DNA of 64,000 nucleotides from an uncultured Lachnospiraceae bacterium (GTDB lineage Bacteria > Bacillota > Clostridia > Lachnospirales > Lachnospiraceae): NCBI GenBank assembly GCA_900550475.1, contig URSA01000001.1:62001-126000 (forward strand), in the 5' to 3' direction. The notes under the pieces were generated by a model. That model searched no databases, was not told the DNA's origin, and worked only from the letters and a program-made list of their open reading frames with translations. A program made the position numbers and the translations under genes. Of the stretch, positions 1-8,243 are shown piece after piece (the stretch's first letter is position 1; the number at the start of each line of letters is the position of its first letter).

Positions 1-2
1 AT

Positions 3-2066
3 TCCGATGGCTGCGGCAAGTTACTAAGCTATTTGCAGCCAGATTATAACGCCAGTGCAGACGGAAGCTGGGGATTATATATTTGCCCGGATGGACATTA
101 TCAGTCGAGAAGCGTTTTAGGATCTTCAGTGTTACATTGTGAAATAGGACGGTTTGACAGATATGATCCTGACTGTGGCATGAATGAAAATGACACAATA
201 GGAACGATACAAATACAAAAAAATGTTGATAACGGATATATCTTGATACCATCCGCACTCAATCTGGCAGAGTGTGTTTCGGGCATATCGTATGAATGGT
301 CTACATCCGAAACCGGAAACTGTACTGTGTCTGAAAACGGTGAATACAGGTTGACGGTTAGATATCAGGATTCCGGCGTCAATCGAACAGCACAACTGAG
401 CTACACAGTAGATGATTTTGACAATGTGGCGCCGGTAATCAGTGAAGTGCAAAAAAGCACAGACAAGGAAACAAATCAGGATTTAATTTTAACGGTTATT
501 GCAGCAGATAATGAAGGGGGAAGTGGGATCGCCGGATATCGGATCGGTGATGGTGAGTGGCAGGAATCCAATCAATTTCAAATAAGTGACAATGGAAATT
601 ACCTGTTTTATGTACGAGACAGGCAGGGGAATGTATCGGATGCTTTTTCAGTTGAAGTAAAAAATATTGATAAGATTGCACCCACAGTGTCGTTGTCGGT
701 AGATACATATGGTTGGACAACAGGAAATGTTGTAATTACAGCTACGGCACAGGATCAAATCATCAGTTTTTCGGATCCAGCTATTTCCGGAGGTGATGCG
801 AGTGAAGGGGAGCAAATAGGAGGTCTTGCTGCAGATGCGTATAGTTGGGACGGCGGAGCAACCTGGACATCAAGCAGTACAATGACAGTTTCATGTAACA
901 ATACATATGGCGTGATTGTGCGCGATAAGGCAGGAAATACGGCGTATGCAGATATTGTAATCACAAACATTGATGAAACTGCACCTTCCGTGTCTTTGTA
1001 TGCATCTACGCAGGATTGGACAAATGCAGATGTATTAATCAGTGTATCGGCGTCTGATGATCAGTCCGGGCTTGCAGTAGATCCATATAGTTGGGACGGC
1101 GGAGCAACCTGGACGTCAAGCAGTACATTGACAGTTTCGTGTAACGGGACATACAGCGTGATCGTGCGCGACGCAGCGGGGCACACCGCAAGCGCAGATA
1201 TCACGGTTTCAAACATAGACAGGACAGCGCCAACAATAGAGAAACTGGAAAAGAGCGCACTGAATTGGTATTGGGAACTGGAATCTGTATTGATTACCGT
1301 GGTGGCATCCGATGATCAGTCCGGGCTTGCGGCAGATCCTTACAGCTGGGATGGCGGAGCAACCTGGACATCAAACAATACCTACGAAGTTAAAGAAAGC
1401 GGAAGAATTATCTTAAAGATCCGGGATGTACTCGGAAATGAAATAACGCAGGAAATAGATATGGTTCGTCAGGAACAGCCCAAGCCAATTGTTCAGATCA
1501 CGCCGGTGCAGCCCACAGAGCCGGAACCTGAATCGGAACCAGAGCCGGATCCGGAGCCGGTGGAAATTCCGCAGCCAACGCCGGAGGTGAAAGTCAAGCC
1601 CACAGAACCGGAACCTGAACCGGAACCAATAGAAGAACCAGAGCGGGAGGTAATAGACATACAGGAGGATGATATCCCAACGTTTGCCACCCCTGCTGTT
1701 ATCGCCAGCGCCGGAGCTGCAGCTGGTACCACAACGGGCGGAATGGTGTTTTTTGTATTCTTCTGGGTATTCAGAAAATGTAGGATCCTCAATGAAAACG
1801 GAAAGCAAATAGGAAAAAGCCGGATCAGGAAGAAAAAGGGAGGATATTTTGTAAAAATTTCCGAATCAGATCTTCAAAGATCAGGAAGTGAAATAGTCTT
1901 GCTTTTGGGGAAAAAATTTGTGGCCGCAAATAGGGACAAACCCTTGCAAATACAGGGAAATGCCTTTTCTATCCAAAAAAATATATCTGAAAAAATAGTC
2001 GTAAAGCTGGGAGGATCGAATGGTTCAAATGGTTCGGGAAGAAGAAAAGTTAAAGAAAAAAATTAA
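3..2066 (+). CDS. Surface protein with Ig-like repeats and C-terminal membrane anchor (5' partial)
   Basis: The reading frame is open to the first base of the window, so the N-terminus and any signal peptide are missing; the TTG at 33 is not a convincing start. At least three tandem Ig-like modules share the core YSWDGGATWTS (near 838, 1084 and 1338), each followed by a strand ending RDxxGxx. A Pro-Glu linker (EPEPEPE type, about 1510-1650) leads to one hydrophobic segment (about 1690-1770) and a basic cytoplasmic tail of roughly 95 residues. This looks like an extracellular stalk or adhesin tethered to the membrane with an intracellular domain, carried by the ICE and perhaps acting in mating-pair contact. 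The exact role is unknown. The next ORF overlaps it by 47 bases. Confidence 0.7.
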   Translation, partial: SDGCGKLLSYLQPDYNASADGSWGLYICPDGHYQSRSVLGSSVLHCEIGRFDRYDPDCGMNENDTIGTIQIQKNVDNGYILIPSALNLAECVSGISYEWSTSETGNCTVSENGEYRLTVRYQDSGVNRTAQLSYTVDDFDNVAPVISEVQKSTDKETNQDLILTVIAADNEGGSGIAGYRIGDGEWQESNQFQISDNGNYLFYVRDRQGNVSDAFSVEVKNIDKIAPTVSLSVDTYGWTTGNVVITATAQDQIISFSDPAISGGDASEGEQIGGLAADAYSWDGGATWTSSSTMTVSCNNTYGVIVRDKAGNTAYADIVITNIDETAPSVSLYASTQDWTNADVLISVSASDDQSGLAVDPYSWDGGATWTSSSTLTVSCNGTYSVIVRDAAGHTASADITVSNIDRTAPTIEKLEKSALNWYWELESVLITVVASDDQSGLAADPYSWDGGATWTSNNTYEVKESGRIILKIRDVLGNEITQEIDMVRQEQPKPIVQITPVQPTEPEPESEPEPDPEPVEIPQPTPEVKVKPTEPEPEPEPIEEPEREVIDIQEDDIPTFATPAVIASAGAAAGTTTGGMVFFVFFWVFRKCRILNENGKQIGKSRIRKKKGGYFVKISESDLQRSGSEIVLLLGKKFVAANRDKPLQIQGNAFSIQKNISEKIVVKLGGSNGSNGSGRRKVKEKN

Positions 2067-2514
2067 CCTGTTAATAGATCGGGTGCAGGAGCTGGACAAT
2101 GAAGTTTCTGAAAAAAATGCAAGAAAAAATTTGCTTCAGGAAGAAATAAAAATGCTGGAAATGCAGGTTAATCAACAGGCACCACAAATTAGTTTAGACA
2201 CGGAGGACGGACAGAGCGAGGTATTCTTTTTTCTGCAGGATTTTTGCAAAGTGGCCAGAAGGATTTTGTCCAATGAAGATTATATCAAGTATACCTACGA
2301 AACGAAAAATTCACCATTTTACTATAAGATCGAGCAGTCCGTATTTGAAAATTATATCTGTGAATTTGCAAAAACGGATTTAAAAACGTTCCTCGATTAT
2401 TGTGTGGATTTTGCACTGATCAAGGCGGAGAAAAACAGAAAACGTGTATACGCATCCGCAGAGATCAGGGTGTACTACGTTTCCAGAAAGTTTATGGATG
2501 CTGCCAAAGGTTAA
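2020..2514 (+). CDS. Hypothetical protein, N-terminal coiled coil plus possible winged-helix domain
   Basis: This 164-residue protein starts at ATG 2020 behind GGGAGG and overlaps the upstream surface-protein gene by 47 bases, so the two are probably translationally coupled. Residues 1-50 are charged with heptad-like hydrophobics (coiled coil). The C-terminal 90 residues form a compact alpha/beta region. Its end (FLDYCVDFALIKAEKNRKR onward) resembles the end of the next protein (RFWKSMKWIATEDRRVTKR), suggesting two related small domains, possibly winged helices. I do not recognise a family. Context suggests an accessory factor of the surface protein or a small regulator. Confidence 0.6.
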   Translation: MVQMVREEEKLKKKINLLIDRVQELDNEVSEKNARKNLLQEEIKMLEMQVNQQAPQISLDTEDGQSEVFFFLQDFCKVARRILSNEDYIKYTYETKNSPFYYKIEQSVFENYICEFAKTDLKTFLDYCVDFALIKAEKNRKRVYASAEIRVYYVSRKFMDAAKG

Positions 2515-2531
2515 GGAAATGGAGGAAGCAA

Positions 2532-2828
2532 ATGCTGGAGGTTTATGCGCGTGAGTTTGTTGGAATCGGCACATATTTGAAAAAATCGGGAAAAGAAAAG
2601 AACGGATTCATCCGGATCGAAAAACATGAGCTGCAGGCTCTGCTTGACCGAAATGCATTCGATACGTCAGACAACAAATTGCGGTTCTGGAAGTCAATGA
2701 AATGGATCGCCACAGAGGATCGCAGAGTCACAAAGCGGATGTACGACAGCGGATCTCACAGTTACAAACCATATGTGTTGATGGATGCAGATGTGATGAA
2801 AACGCTTGAACAAGCAATAAAAAAGTAA
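2532..2828 (+). CDS. Small hypothetical protein, possibly winged-helix
   Basis: The 98-residue product starts at ATG 2532, chosen because GGAGGAAGCAA sits directly upstream; a longer in-frame ORF begins at 2400 but overlaps the preceding gene and lacks a ribosome binding site. The protein is basic, with a central IEKHELQALLDRNAF helix and a C-terminal part similar in pattern to the end of the 2020-2514 product. It is the third gene of an apparent three-gene unit with the surface protein. Hairpins follow immediately downstream. No family is recognised. Confidence 0.6.
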   Translation: MLEVYAREFVGIGTYLKKSGKEKNGFIRIEKHELQALLDRNAFDTSDNKLRFWKSMKWIATEDRRVTKRMYDSGSHSYKPYVLMDADVMKTLEQAIKK

Positions 2829-2840
2829 AAAAACCTGTGT

Positions 2841-2881
2841 GCATATGCGCTATAAGTAATCCACTTTAACTGCGCATATGT
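2841..2881. repeat. Inverted repeat hairpin downstream of the surface-protein unit
   Basis: GCATATGCGC (2841-2850) is matched by GCGCATATG (2872-2880), separated by 21 bases. It lies 12 bases after the stop codon at 2828. No T-run follows, so it is not a classical Rho-independent terminator; it may be an mRNA 3' end structure or a protein-binding dyad. Confidence 0.5.
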
Positions 2882-2922
2882 AAGCATCGATAAATACTGA
2901 ATTTGATAGGAAAATATGCACA

Positions 2923-3058
2923 CCACGATAATAGGCTATATTACATAGTAATATAGCATGATTAGAGGTGGAATATCGTGGCTGTATACGGAATGGAGTG
3001 ATAACGGAATGGAGTGCCACGATGTTTCACGGTCAATCATGCGACTATGTAATATAGC
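2923..3058. repeat. Nested inverted repeats, candidate recombinase site or invertible segment
   Basis: GCTATATTACATAGT (2935-2949) recurs as its exact reverse complement at 3044-3058. The left copy is itself a palindrome, 10-bp arms GCTATATTAC/GTAATATAGC around ATA (2935-2957). CATGATT (2957-2963) and AATCATG (3035-3041) extend the long-range symmetry. CCACGATA (2923-2930) pairs with TATCGTGG (2974-2981), and ATCGTGGC (2975-2982) with GCCACGAT (3016-3023). A 13-bp direct repeat ACGGAATGGAGTG occurs at 2988-3000 and 3004-3016. Arms separated by a short spacer are the usual layout of a tyrosine recombinase core site, and such a recombinase gene starts 58 bases downstream. Confidence 0.6.
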
Positions 3059-3091
3059 GGGGAGAATGAGATAGTATATCTCATTTTCCCC
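3059..3091. repeat. 15-bp hairpin just upstream of the tyrosine recombinase gene
   Basis: GGGGAGAATGAGATA (3059-3073) and TATCTCATTTTCCCC (3077-3091) form a 15-bp stem with one G-U pair and a 3-base loop, ending 24 bases before the ATG at 3116. Neither strand has a T-run after it, so it is more likely a 5' UTR or DNA cruciform control element than a terminator. Confidence 0.55.
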
Positions 3092-3115
3092 AAAAGATCA
3101 GAGAGCGAAGAAAAA

Positions 3116-3964
3116 ATGAAATACGATATTTTGCTGGAATTTAAAAAATACCTAGAAGAGAAGTTGACGCCCAATACAGCCCGGACATATTACACGGCAG
3201 TAAATAAACTATTCCGTGACAGACAGTTTGATTCGTTAGATCAGATTGATCGGGACTGGATCATGCAGGAATGCAGTAGCAGGTTTCGGACACGGAATGA
3301 ATACAGTGCAGTAAAAAATGGATTGAAGTGGCTGCACAAATATGATTCTGCACTGCAGCTTCCGGCCGAAAAAGATTTCCGAGCAGTAAGCATAAAAAAG
3401 AGAAATCGCAGCAGGAAACCACCAAAGACAATCTACCTTAAACCTACACAGCGGAAGATAAATCAGATACAGAATGAGAAACTGAAGCTGGCATACCGCC
3501 TAGCACTCGTATCAGGCTTGAGAGTAAGCGAATTGGCAGATCTGGAGGCAGAAGATTTTTATTTGAACGAAGGAAAGATATATGTGACTGTGAGGAAAGG
3601 GAAGGGCGGACATGGAGGCGTGGTTGAGTGCCGGGAGGATCCGTATCTGTATGAGCGTCTTCCGCAATTTTTGGAACGTAACCGGGAGGGAAAAGTTTTC
3701 TATTCAGAAAGTTACATGCGCCAGAAAGCAGATCAGCTCGGAATAGAATGCCATGATCTGAGACGAATTTTTGCCATTACAACCAGAAATGATCTGAAAA
3801 AGGAAATGCCGGTGGAAGAGGCAAATCAAATCGTGCAGGAGCGTTTGCGACATGTTCGATTTTCTACTACAAAACGGTATTTGTTCAACAGAAAATTAAA
3901 GTATGAGTATGAAAAAAATGAAGAGCAAAGCAGTCAGGAAACGGAGATAAGCACCAAAAAATAA
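3116..3964 (+). CDS. Tyrosine recombinase/integrase
   Basis: This 282-residue site-specific recombinase has an N-terminal helical SAM-like core-binding domain (about residues 1-85) and a C-terminal catalytic domain with the full set of active residues: Arg in SGLRVSEL (about 136), Lys in KGKGG, HDLRR (213-217), RLRH (His 246) and Tyr 255 in KRYLF. It cuts and rejoins DNA through a phosphotyrosine bond. It is not at an element end (more than 3 kb of ICE lies to its left), and a cluster of inverted repeats lies directly upstream. It may therefore act on a local invertible or resolution site, or be a second integrase from a composite element. Integrity is clear; the substrate is inferred. Confidence 0.88.
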   Translation: MKYDILLEFKKYLEEKLTPNTARTYYTAVNKLFRDRQFDSLDQIDRDWIMQECSSRFRTRNEYSAVKNGLKWLHKYDSALQLPAEKDFRAVSIKKRNRSRKPPKTIYLKPTQRKINQIQNEKLKLAYRLALVSGLRVSELADLEAEDFYLNEGKIYVTVRKGKGGHGGVVECREDPYLYERLPQFLERNREGKVFYSESYMRQKADQLGIECHDLRRIFAITTRNDLKKEMPVEEANQIVQERLRHVRFSTTKRYLFNRKLKYEYEKNEEQSSQETEISTKK

Positions 3965-3982
3965 ACAAAGAGAGAGGGATTC

Positions 3983-4606
3983 ATGCGGAAAATATTTCGA
4001 GATCGGAATTATGAGAATGTAAATAAATTTTTGTTTCCGGGTGGCAGATATGGAATCCCGGAAATAGCTCCGGAGATTTATACAGAATGCGAATGGATTG
4101 GATTTAACTATGCAGCATCAAGAAAGATTGGCAGGGGTAATATGGGGATTCATTTTTATCTGGATGATTACCAATTTTTGCGCCTTTGGAACATGCCGGA
4201 TTACTACTTGCCGATGCTTCAGCAGTTTAAATATGTCCTTAGCCCGGATTTTAGTATTTATGCAGATTTCCCATTTGCGGTGCAGATCTTCAACCATTAC
4301 CGAAAGCATTGGATAGCAGCATATTTGCAATTACACGGCGTTAAAGTCATTCCTAGCATTGCATGGAGCGATGAAAGCAGCTATGAATGGTGCTTTGAAG
4401 GTGAACCTACATATGGGACAGTCAGTGTCTCATCAGTGGGAACACAACTCAATAAACTCAGCAAACGATTGTTTGCTGAAGGATATCAAGAGATGATGCG
4501 GCGTTTGAAACCTGAAAAAATTTTGTTTTTTGGAACGGTACCGGAGGAATGTGACGGGAACATTGTCCAGATAAATGCATTTCAGCAAAAATTCAGGGAG
4601 GAATGA
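3983..4606 (+). CDS. DUF4417 domain protein
   Basis: The 207-residue product has the pattern I associate with DUF4417: a GFNYAAS segment, IHFYLDDYQFLRLWNMP, LSPDFSIYADFPF, YRKHWIAAYLQ, VIPSIAWSD and a late SVSSVGT. Such proteins are common in phages and conjugative elements of Firmicutes; no biochemical function is established. It starts at ATG 3983 after AGAGAGAGGG, 18 bases downstream of the recombinase stop, and is followed after 3 bases by the JAB-like gene, so the three are likely one transcript. Confidence 0.75.
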   Translation: MRKIFRDRNYENVNKFLFPGGRYGIPEIAPEIYTECEWIGFNYAASRKIGRGNMGIHFYLDDYQFLRLWNMPDYYLPMLQQFKYVLSPDFSIYADFPFAVQIFNHYRKHWIAAYLQLHGVKVIPSIAWSDESSYEWCFEGEPTYGTVSVSSVGTQLNKLSKRLFAEGYQEMMRRLKPEKILFFGTVPEECDGNIVQINAFQQKFREE

Positions 4607-4609
4607 GGA

Positions 4610-5254
4610 ATGGGGGGAAGAGGGTCATTTAGCAGCTTAGAAAAGACAATCGATGATGTACTAGGTTTAAGAGATGGAAAAGGAAAAGTAGAGGAAATAG
4701 ACATATCACCATTCAAGTCATTAGAACAGACTGAAAATTCAATCCGCAATAAGCGGCATGAAATTTTAGTGGTTTTTGATAAAAATGGTGAAGCCATAAA
4801 AGCATACAAAGGAAACGCGACATCGGTTGCATTTCCCGTAAACGAGGCAGTGAATTGGGAAGGAATGACAGTTACCCATAATCATCCAAAAGGAATACAG
4901 GGATTCGGAGGGACGTTTTCCTTTGCGGATATGCGTAATGCCACAGTATTTAATTGGGGGTCACACAGAGCCTGTGCAGCGGGGCAGGGTGAAAAAAATT
5001 ATATCCTAAAAGCCGGAGCTGATGCAAAGCCAATGGAATTTAATCGTAGAATTGCGGCCGATATTCCTTGGCTCCGGGAAAAAATGCTGGAAGAGGTCAA
5101 AAAGGTAAAGGAATCGTATATGAAGCATAGTGAAGAATTTAAAAACTATGGACATGCGCTTCATGTTGCCAGGCAGAAATCTACCGGATTTTTAAATACA
5201 TATTACAGGCAGGTTGCAGAAGAATATGGGTATATTTACAGGACGCAAAAATAA
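4610..5254 (+). CDS. Putative JAB/RadC-like metal-dependent protein
   Basis: This 214-residue protein starts at ATG 4610 behind GGAGG. The middle holds VTHNHPKG (about residues 84-91) followed by FSFADMRNA: an HxHP then SxxD arrangement typical of the JAMM/RadC zinc-binding site, and a strand ILVVFDKNGEAI that fits the preceding beta strand of that fold. The N-terminus MGGRGSFS resembles N-termini of phage head-associated proteins. The C-terminal third is helical with a Lys/Glu-rich coiled-coil stretch. A peptidase or deubiquitinase-like hydrolase role is inferred; no substrate is known. Confidence 0.55.
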   Translation: MGGRGSFSSLEKTIDDVLGLRDGKGKVEEIDISPFKSLEQTENSIRNKRHEILVVFDKNGEAIKAYKGNATSVAFPVNEAVNWEGMTVTHNHPKGIQGFGGTFSFADMRNATVFNWGSHRACAAGQGEKNYILKAGADAKPMEFNRRIAADIPWLREKMLEEVKKVKESYMKHSEEFKNYGHALHVARQKSTGFLNTYYRQVAEEYGYIYRTQK

Positions 5255-5271
5255 CGGAAGGAGATGATTTT

Positions 5272-6858
5272 ACGAGTAATAGTAACGCAGATAAACAGGT
5301 TGAGGAATTTTTTGGAGCATTGTTTACGATGTTGGGACATGGGGTGGCAGCTTTTTTTAGATCACTATTCCAGGGAATTAAGAAAATGAATAAATGGCAG
5401 GCGTGGGTAGGAATGATCATTGTGATCGGAATGGCAGCATCTGCAAAATTTGTGTTTAAGGATTTGATTTTTTCCATGGAAGTCCCGGTTTACATCAAGT
5501 GGATTGCTTACAGCGCAGTAATAACACTTCCCATTTGGTATCTGGTAATAGCAGGAAGTATGCAAAATAGATCTCAGAAATATTATGATCAAATTTTTTC
5601 GGATATCGGATTCATTGGCAAAGACAAGAAAACGCCATACTATTGCGGATCGGATGTGGTTGGGAAAAAGAAAATATATACCTTCAAGTCAAATATTCCG
5701 TTGACGGATTGGAAGGCTGCAAAACCGCGACTAGAGACTGCGTTGGATTGCAACATCCTCAAGATGGAGTATGGGAACAGCAAGCGCTTGGTGAAAATAA
5801 CAGTATTACCTGCAGAATTTAAAATACCTGAGATGATTCGCTGGGATGATTCCTTCTGCAATGCGCAAAACGGCGTGATCTCTGTGGGGCAGGGGGCACT
5901 GGATGTCATTACATTTAATCTGAACCGGGTACCGCATGTATTGGTTGCAGGCGAAACCGGATCAGGTAAATCGGTTATTCTGCGATGTATTTTGTGGCAG
6001 ATGATTCTCCAGGGATGCCGTGTATTTATGATTGACTTTAAGGGCGGCGTAGAGTTTGGAAAACAATATGAGCATTACGGGGAAGTGATTACCGACCGGG
6101 AGAGGGCACTGGAAGTTTTGGAAATGCTGGTACAGGAAAATGAATACCGACTCAGCATATTTCGTGATCTTGAGGTGAAAAATCTTGCCGAATACAACAA
6201 AAAAACGCATCAGAATTTATGCCGGATCGGGGTGTTTTCGGATGAAATTGCGGAAATGTTAGACAAAAAGGGCGTATCAAAGGAAAACAAGCAGATTTAT
6301 GAGCAATTGGAGGCAAAGCTTTCTACACTCGCCAGATTGTCCAGGGCAACCGGTATTAATTTGTTTTTGGGTGTGCAACGTCCGGATGCAACGATATTGA
6401 CAGGACAGATCAAAAACAATGTACCGGTGCGAATATCGGGACGATTTGCGGATAAGGCGGCATCAGAAATTGTTCTTGGAAATACAGATGCGGTTGACCT
6501 GCCGGATATCAAAGGTCGGTTTCTATACAAAGTCGGCAATGAAACCATCGAGTTTCAATCGTTCTATTTTGACGATGAAACCATGTTGCGGGATGTAGAT
6601 GTAGAGGTTGGAGATATGCTTACGATGGCACCAAGCTACACAGGGAGGAGATCACCGGCAAGAAAAATTCCTGACGCTGCAATGGAGAAAGGTGGGAAGA
6701 AGGAAAAAAAGAGTGAAATAAACAGGGAAAAACCTAAAAAGGAGGGAAAAGCAGAACAGGCATACCAAGACAGTGCCGGGAACATCATAATCCCGTATGG
6801 TGAAAACATTGAAATTGATCTGGATCTTGATTTTGGAGAGGAGGAAAGCTGTGAATAA
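5272..6858 (+). CDS. tcpA: TcpA/FtsK-like conjugation coupling ATPase
   Basis: This protein couples DNA to the mating channel. Counting from the TTG at 5320 (512 residues), two N-terminal membrane segments (about 25-48 and 60-80) precede an FtsK/SpoIIIE motor domain with Walker A GETGSGKS (about 211-218), Walker B VFMIDFKGG (about 235-243) and a later FSDEIAEML motif. The C-terminus is charged. Start choice is odd: the strong AAGGAG (5258-5263) is 8 bases before ACG (5272), which would give an N-terminus of TNSNADKQVEEFF type. No ATG, GTG or TTG lies in frame until TTG 5320 and ATG 5329, neither with a good binding site. I give the ACG as the likely start; TTG 5320 is the conservative alternative. 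Confidence 0.85.
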   Translation, partial: TSNSNADKQVEEFFGALFTMLGHGVAAFFRSLFQGIKKMNKWQAWVGMIIVIGMAASAKFVFKDLIFSMEVPVYIKWIAYSAVITLPIWYLVIAGSMQNRSQKYYDQIFSDIGFIGKDKKTPYYCGSDVVGKKKIYTFKSNIPLTDWKAAKPRLETALDCNILKMEYGNSKRLVKITVLPAEFKIPEMIRWDDSFCNAQNGVISVGQGALDVITFNLNRVPHVLVAGETGSGKSVILRCILWQMILQGCRVFMIDFKGGVEFGKQYEHYGEVITDRERALEVLEMLVQENEYRLSIFRDLEVKNLAEYNKKTHQNLCRIGVFSDEIAEMLDKKGVSKENKQIYEQLEAKLSTLARLSRATGINLFLGVQRPDATILTGQIKNNVPVRISGRFADKAASEIVLGNTDAVDLPDIKGRFLYKVGNETIEFQSFYFDDETMLRDVDVEVGDMLTMAPSYTGRRSPARKIPDAAMEKGGKKEKKSEINREKPKKEGKAEQAYQDSAGNIIIPYGENIEIDLDLDFGEEESCE

Positions 6859-7897
6859 GAAAAACAAAATGGCAGAAGAAACAGAAGTGCAGGTAAATGA
6901 GACAGAAGGAAAACCGAAAAAGAAAGGCAGGGAAAAAAAGACCAAAGAGAAAACGGAAGGGTACATACTGAAAAAAAATACCGGAATGAAGGTGGCGCGA
7001 ACACTGTTCTGGATCATGCTGATTTTTATTTTCATAAAAGGTGTGTTGTCAATTTTCAAGACGGACACGCAAAAACAGGCAGAGGAATTGATCCGCAATT
7101 TTAAAGCAGAATACAACGATTTTACCAGTCAAAATGCGGAAATCATGGCGTTTGCACAGAATTTCAGCAGGGAGTATCTGACGTACACGCAGCGGGGAGA
7201 GGATGATTACAAAAAACGTCTAAAGCCATATGTATCATCTGCATTTATGGCATCAAGCGGCATGATAGATTTCACTGCATCAGCGGCGGTAGATTATGTT
7301 CAGGCATACCGGATCGAGGACTATTCCGAAAACCAGAAGGATGTGTATGTGATTGCAGAGGTATGTTATGAAAATCGAATGTTGAACGATGATGGGCAGA
7401 CCTACACAACGCAGAAGAGCAAACGGACATTGACGTTGCGAGTGCCGGTCTATGTGAAGGGTGGAAGTTATGTAGTTGAGGAAATTCCGCTGATGGTTGC
7501 GGATGAATCAGTCTATCTGCCTGACTATGTGATTGAAGCCTATTATGGAACAGCAGCAAGTGACGAAAAGACAGCGGCAATCAAAACGTCCGTAGAAAAT
7601 TTCCTGAAGGCATACTTAGAGCAGGATGAATCGGTGATTAATTACTATCTGAGTAACACCTGTGATAAAGCTGACTTCACAGGATTACAGGGACGATTCA
7701 CATTTTATTCAATCGAAAAAATAAGCTGTTACACGGATGAATCCGGCAATATCCTGTGTATTGTGGAATTTCAGATCAAGGATGCCGAAAATGGCGTGAA
7801 GATGCTGCAAAAAATTAATCTTTCCATGTCTGAAAATGGCGGAAAGTTTTACATAAATGACATGAACGTAAGAACCGGAAATCTAGTGAGCAAATAG
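6851..7897 (+). CDS. tcpC: TcpC family conjugal transfer protein
   Basis: TcpC is a bitopic component of the Gram-positive conjugation apparatus. The product (348 residues) starts at GTG 6851 behind GAGGAGGAAAGCT, overlapping the coupling ATPase gene by 8 bases; a longer frame from 6797 lacks a binding site. The N-terminal 40 residues are Lys/Glu-rich cytoplasmic, one membrane segment lies at about 52-72, and the extracytoplasmic part forms two NTF2-like alpha/beta domains, as in the TcpC fold. It belongs to the tcp operon with spacing of 10 bases or less on both sides. Confidence 0.85.
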   Translation: MNKKNKMAEETEVQVNETEGKPKKKGREKKTKEKTEGYILKKNTGMKVARTLFWIMLIFIFIKGVLSIFKTDTQKQAEELIRNFKAEYNDFTSQNAEIMAFAQNFSREYLTYTQRGEDDYKKRLKPYVSSAFMASSGMIDFTASAAVDYVQAYRIEDYSENQKDVYVIAEVCYENRMLNDDGQTYTTQKSKRTLTLRVPVYVKGGSYVVEEIPLMVADESVYLPDYVIEAYYGTAASDEKTAAIKTSVENFLKAYLEQDESVINYYLSNTCDKADFTGLQGRFTFYSIEKISCYTDESGNILCIVEFQIKDAENGVKMLQKINLSMSENGGKFYINDMNVRTGNLVSK

Positions 7898-7907
7898 GAG
7901 GAAAACT

Positions 7908-8243
7908 ATGAGAGAGAACAAAGGAAACACACGCAAGGAATTAAACCTGAAGGCATGGAAAGTGTTTATGGCAGTATGGACATGCTCCATGATGTTCCTG
8001 TGCAGCACAATGAACGTATATGCTGCAGATTATGGGAAAAAGGCAGGAACGTGGATGCTGGATCAGATTTTCTGGATTGGGCTGGTAATTCTTGCAATTG
8101 CATTGATAGGCTGCCTGATAAAAAAAGCATGGATTGCTGCGGTCATTACATTCGTGGCAGGCGGACTCATTTTGGTTATCATTAAAGATCCCGGCAAGGC
8201 GGTGGAAGTAGCAACAAACATTTTTACCGGGATTTTCTGGTGA
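7908..8243 (+). CDS. tcpD: TcpD-like small membrane protein of the conjugation operon
   Basis: The 111-residue protein starts at ATG 7908 behind TAGGAGG. It has a hydrophobic signal-like segment (about residues 22-40, ending near VYAAD) and two further membrane segments (about 54-70 and 73-91). Size, topology and position between tcpC and tcpE match TcpD-type proteins of Tn916- and pCW3-like systems, thought to be part of the membrane channel. Its stop overlaps the next GTG by 4 bases, so translation is coupled. Confidence 0.7.
   Translation: MRENKGNTRKELNLKAWKVFMAVWTCSMMFLCSTMNVYAADYGKKAGTWMLDQIFWIGLVILAIALIGCLIKKAWIAAVITFVAGGLILVIIKDPGKAVEVATNIFTGIFW

Noticed and set aside
1413..1808. Minus-strand frames rich in Arg/Phe or Gly/Ser
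   Set aside because: They mirror the Pro-Glu linker of the surface protein; low complexity explains the open frames.
2988..3016. Possible CRISPR-like direct repeats
   Set aside because: Only two 13-bp copies with a 3-base gap; no array and no cas genes.
5264..5386. 40-codon ORF starting at ATG 5264
   Set aside because: Its ATG directly abuts the GGAG with no spacer, and it overlaps the conserved start of tcpA in another frame.
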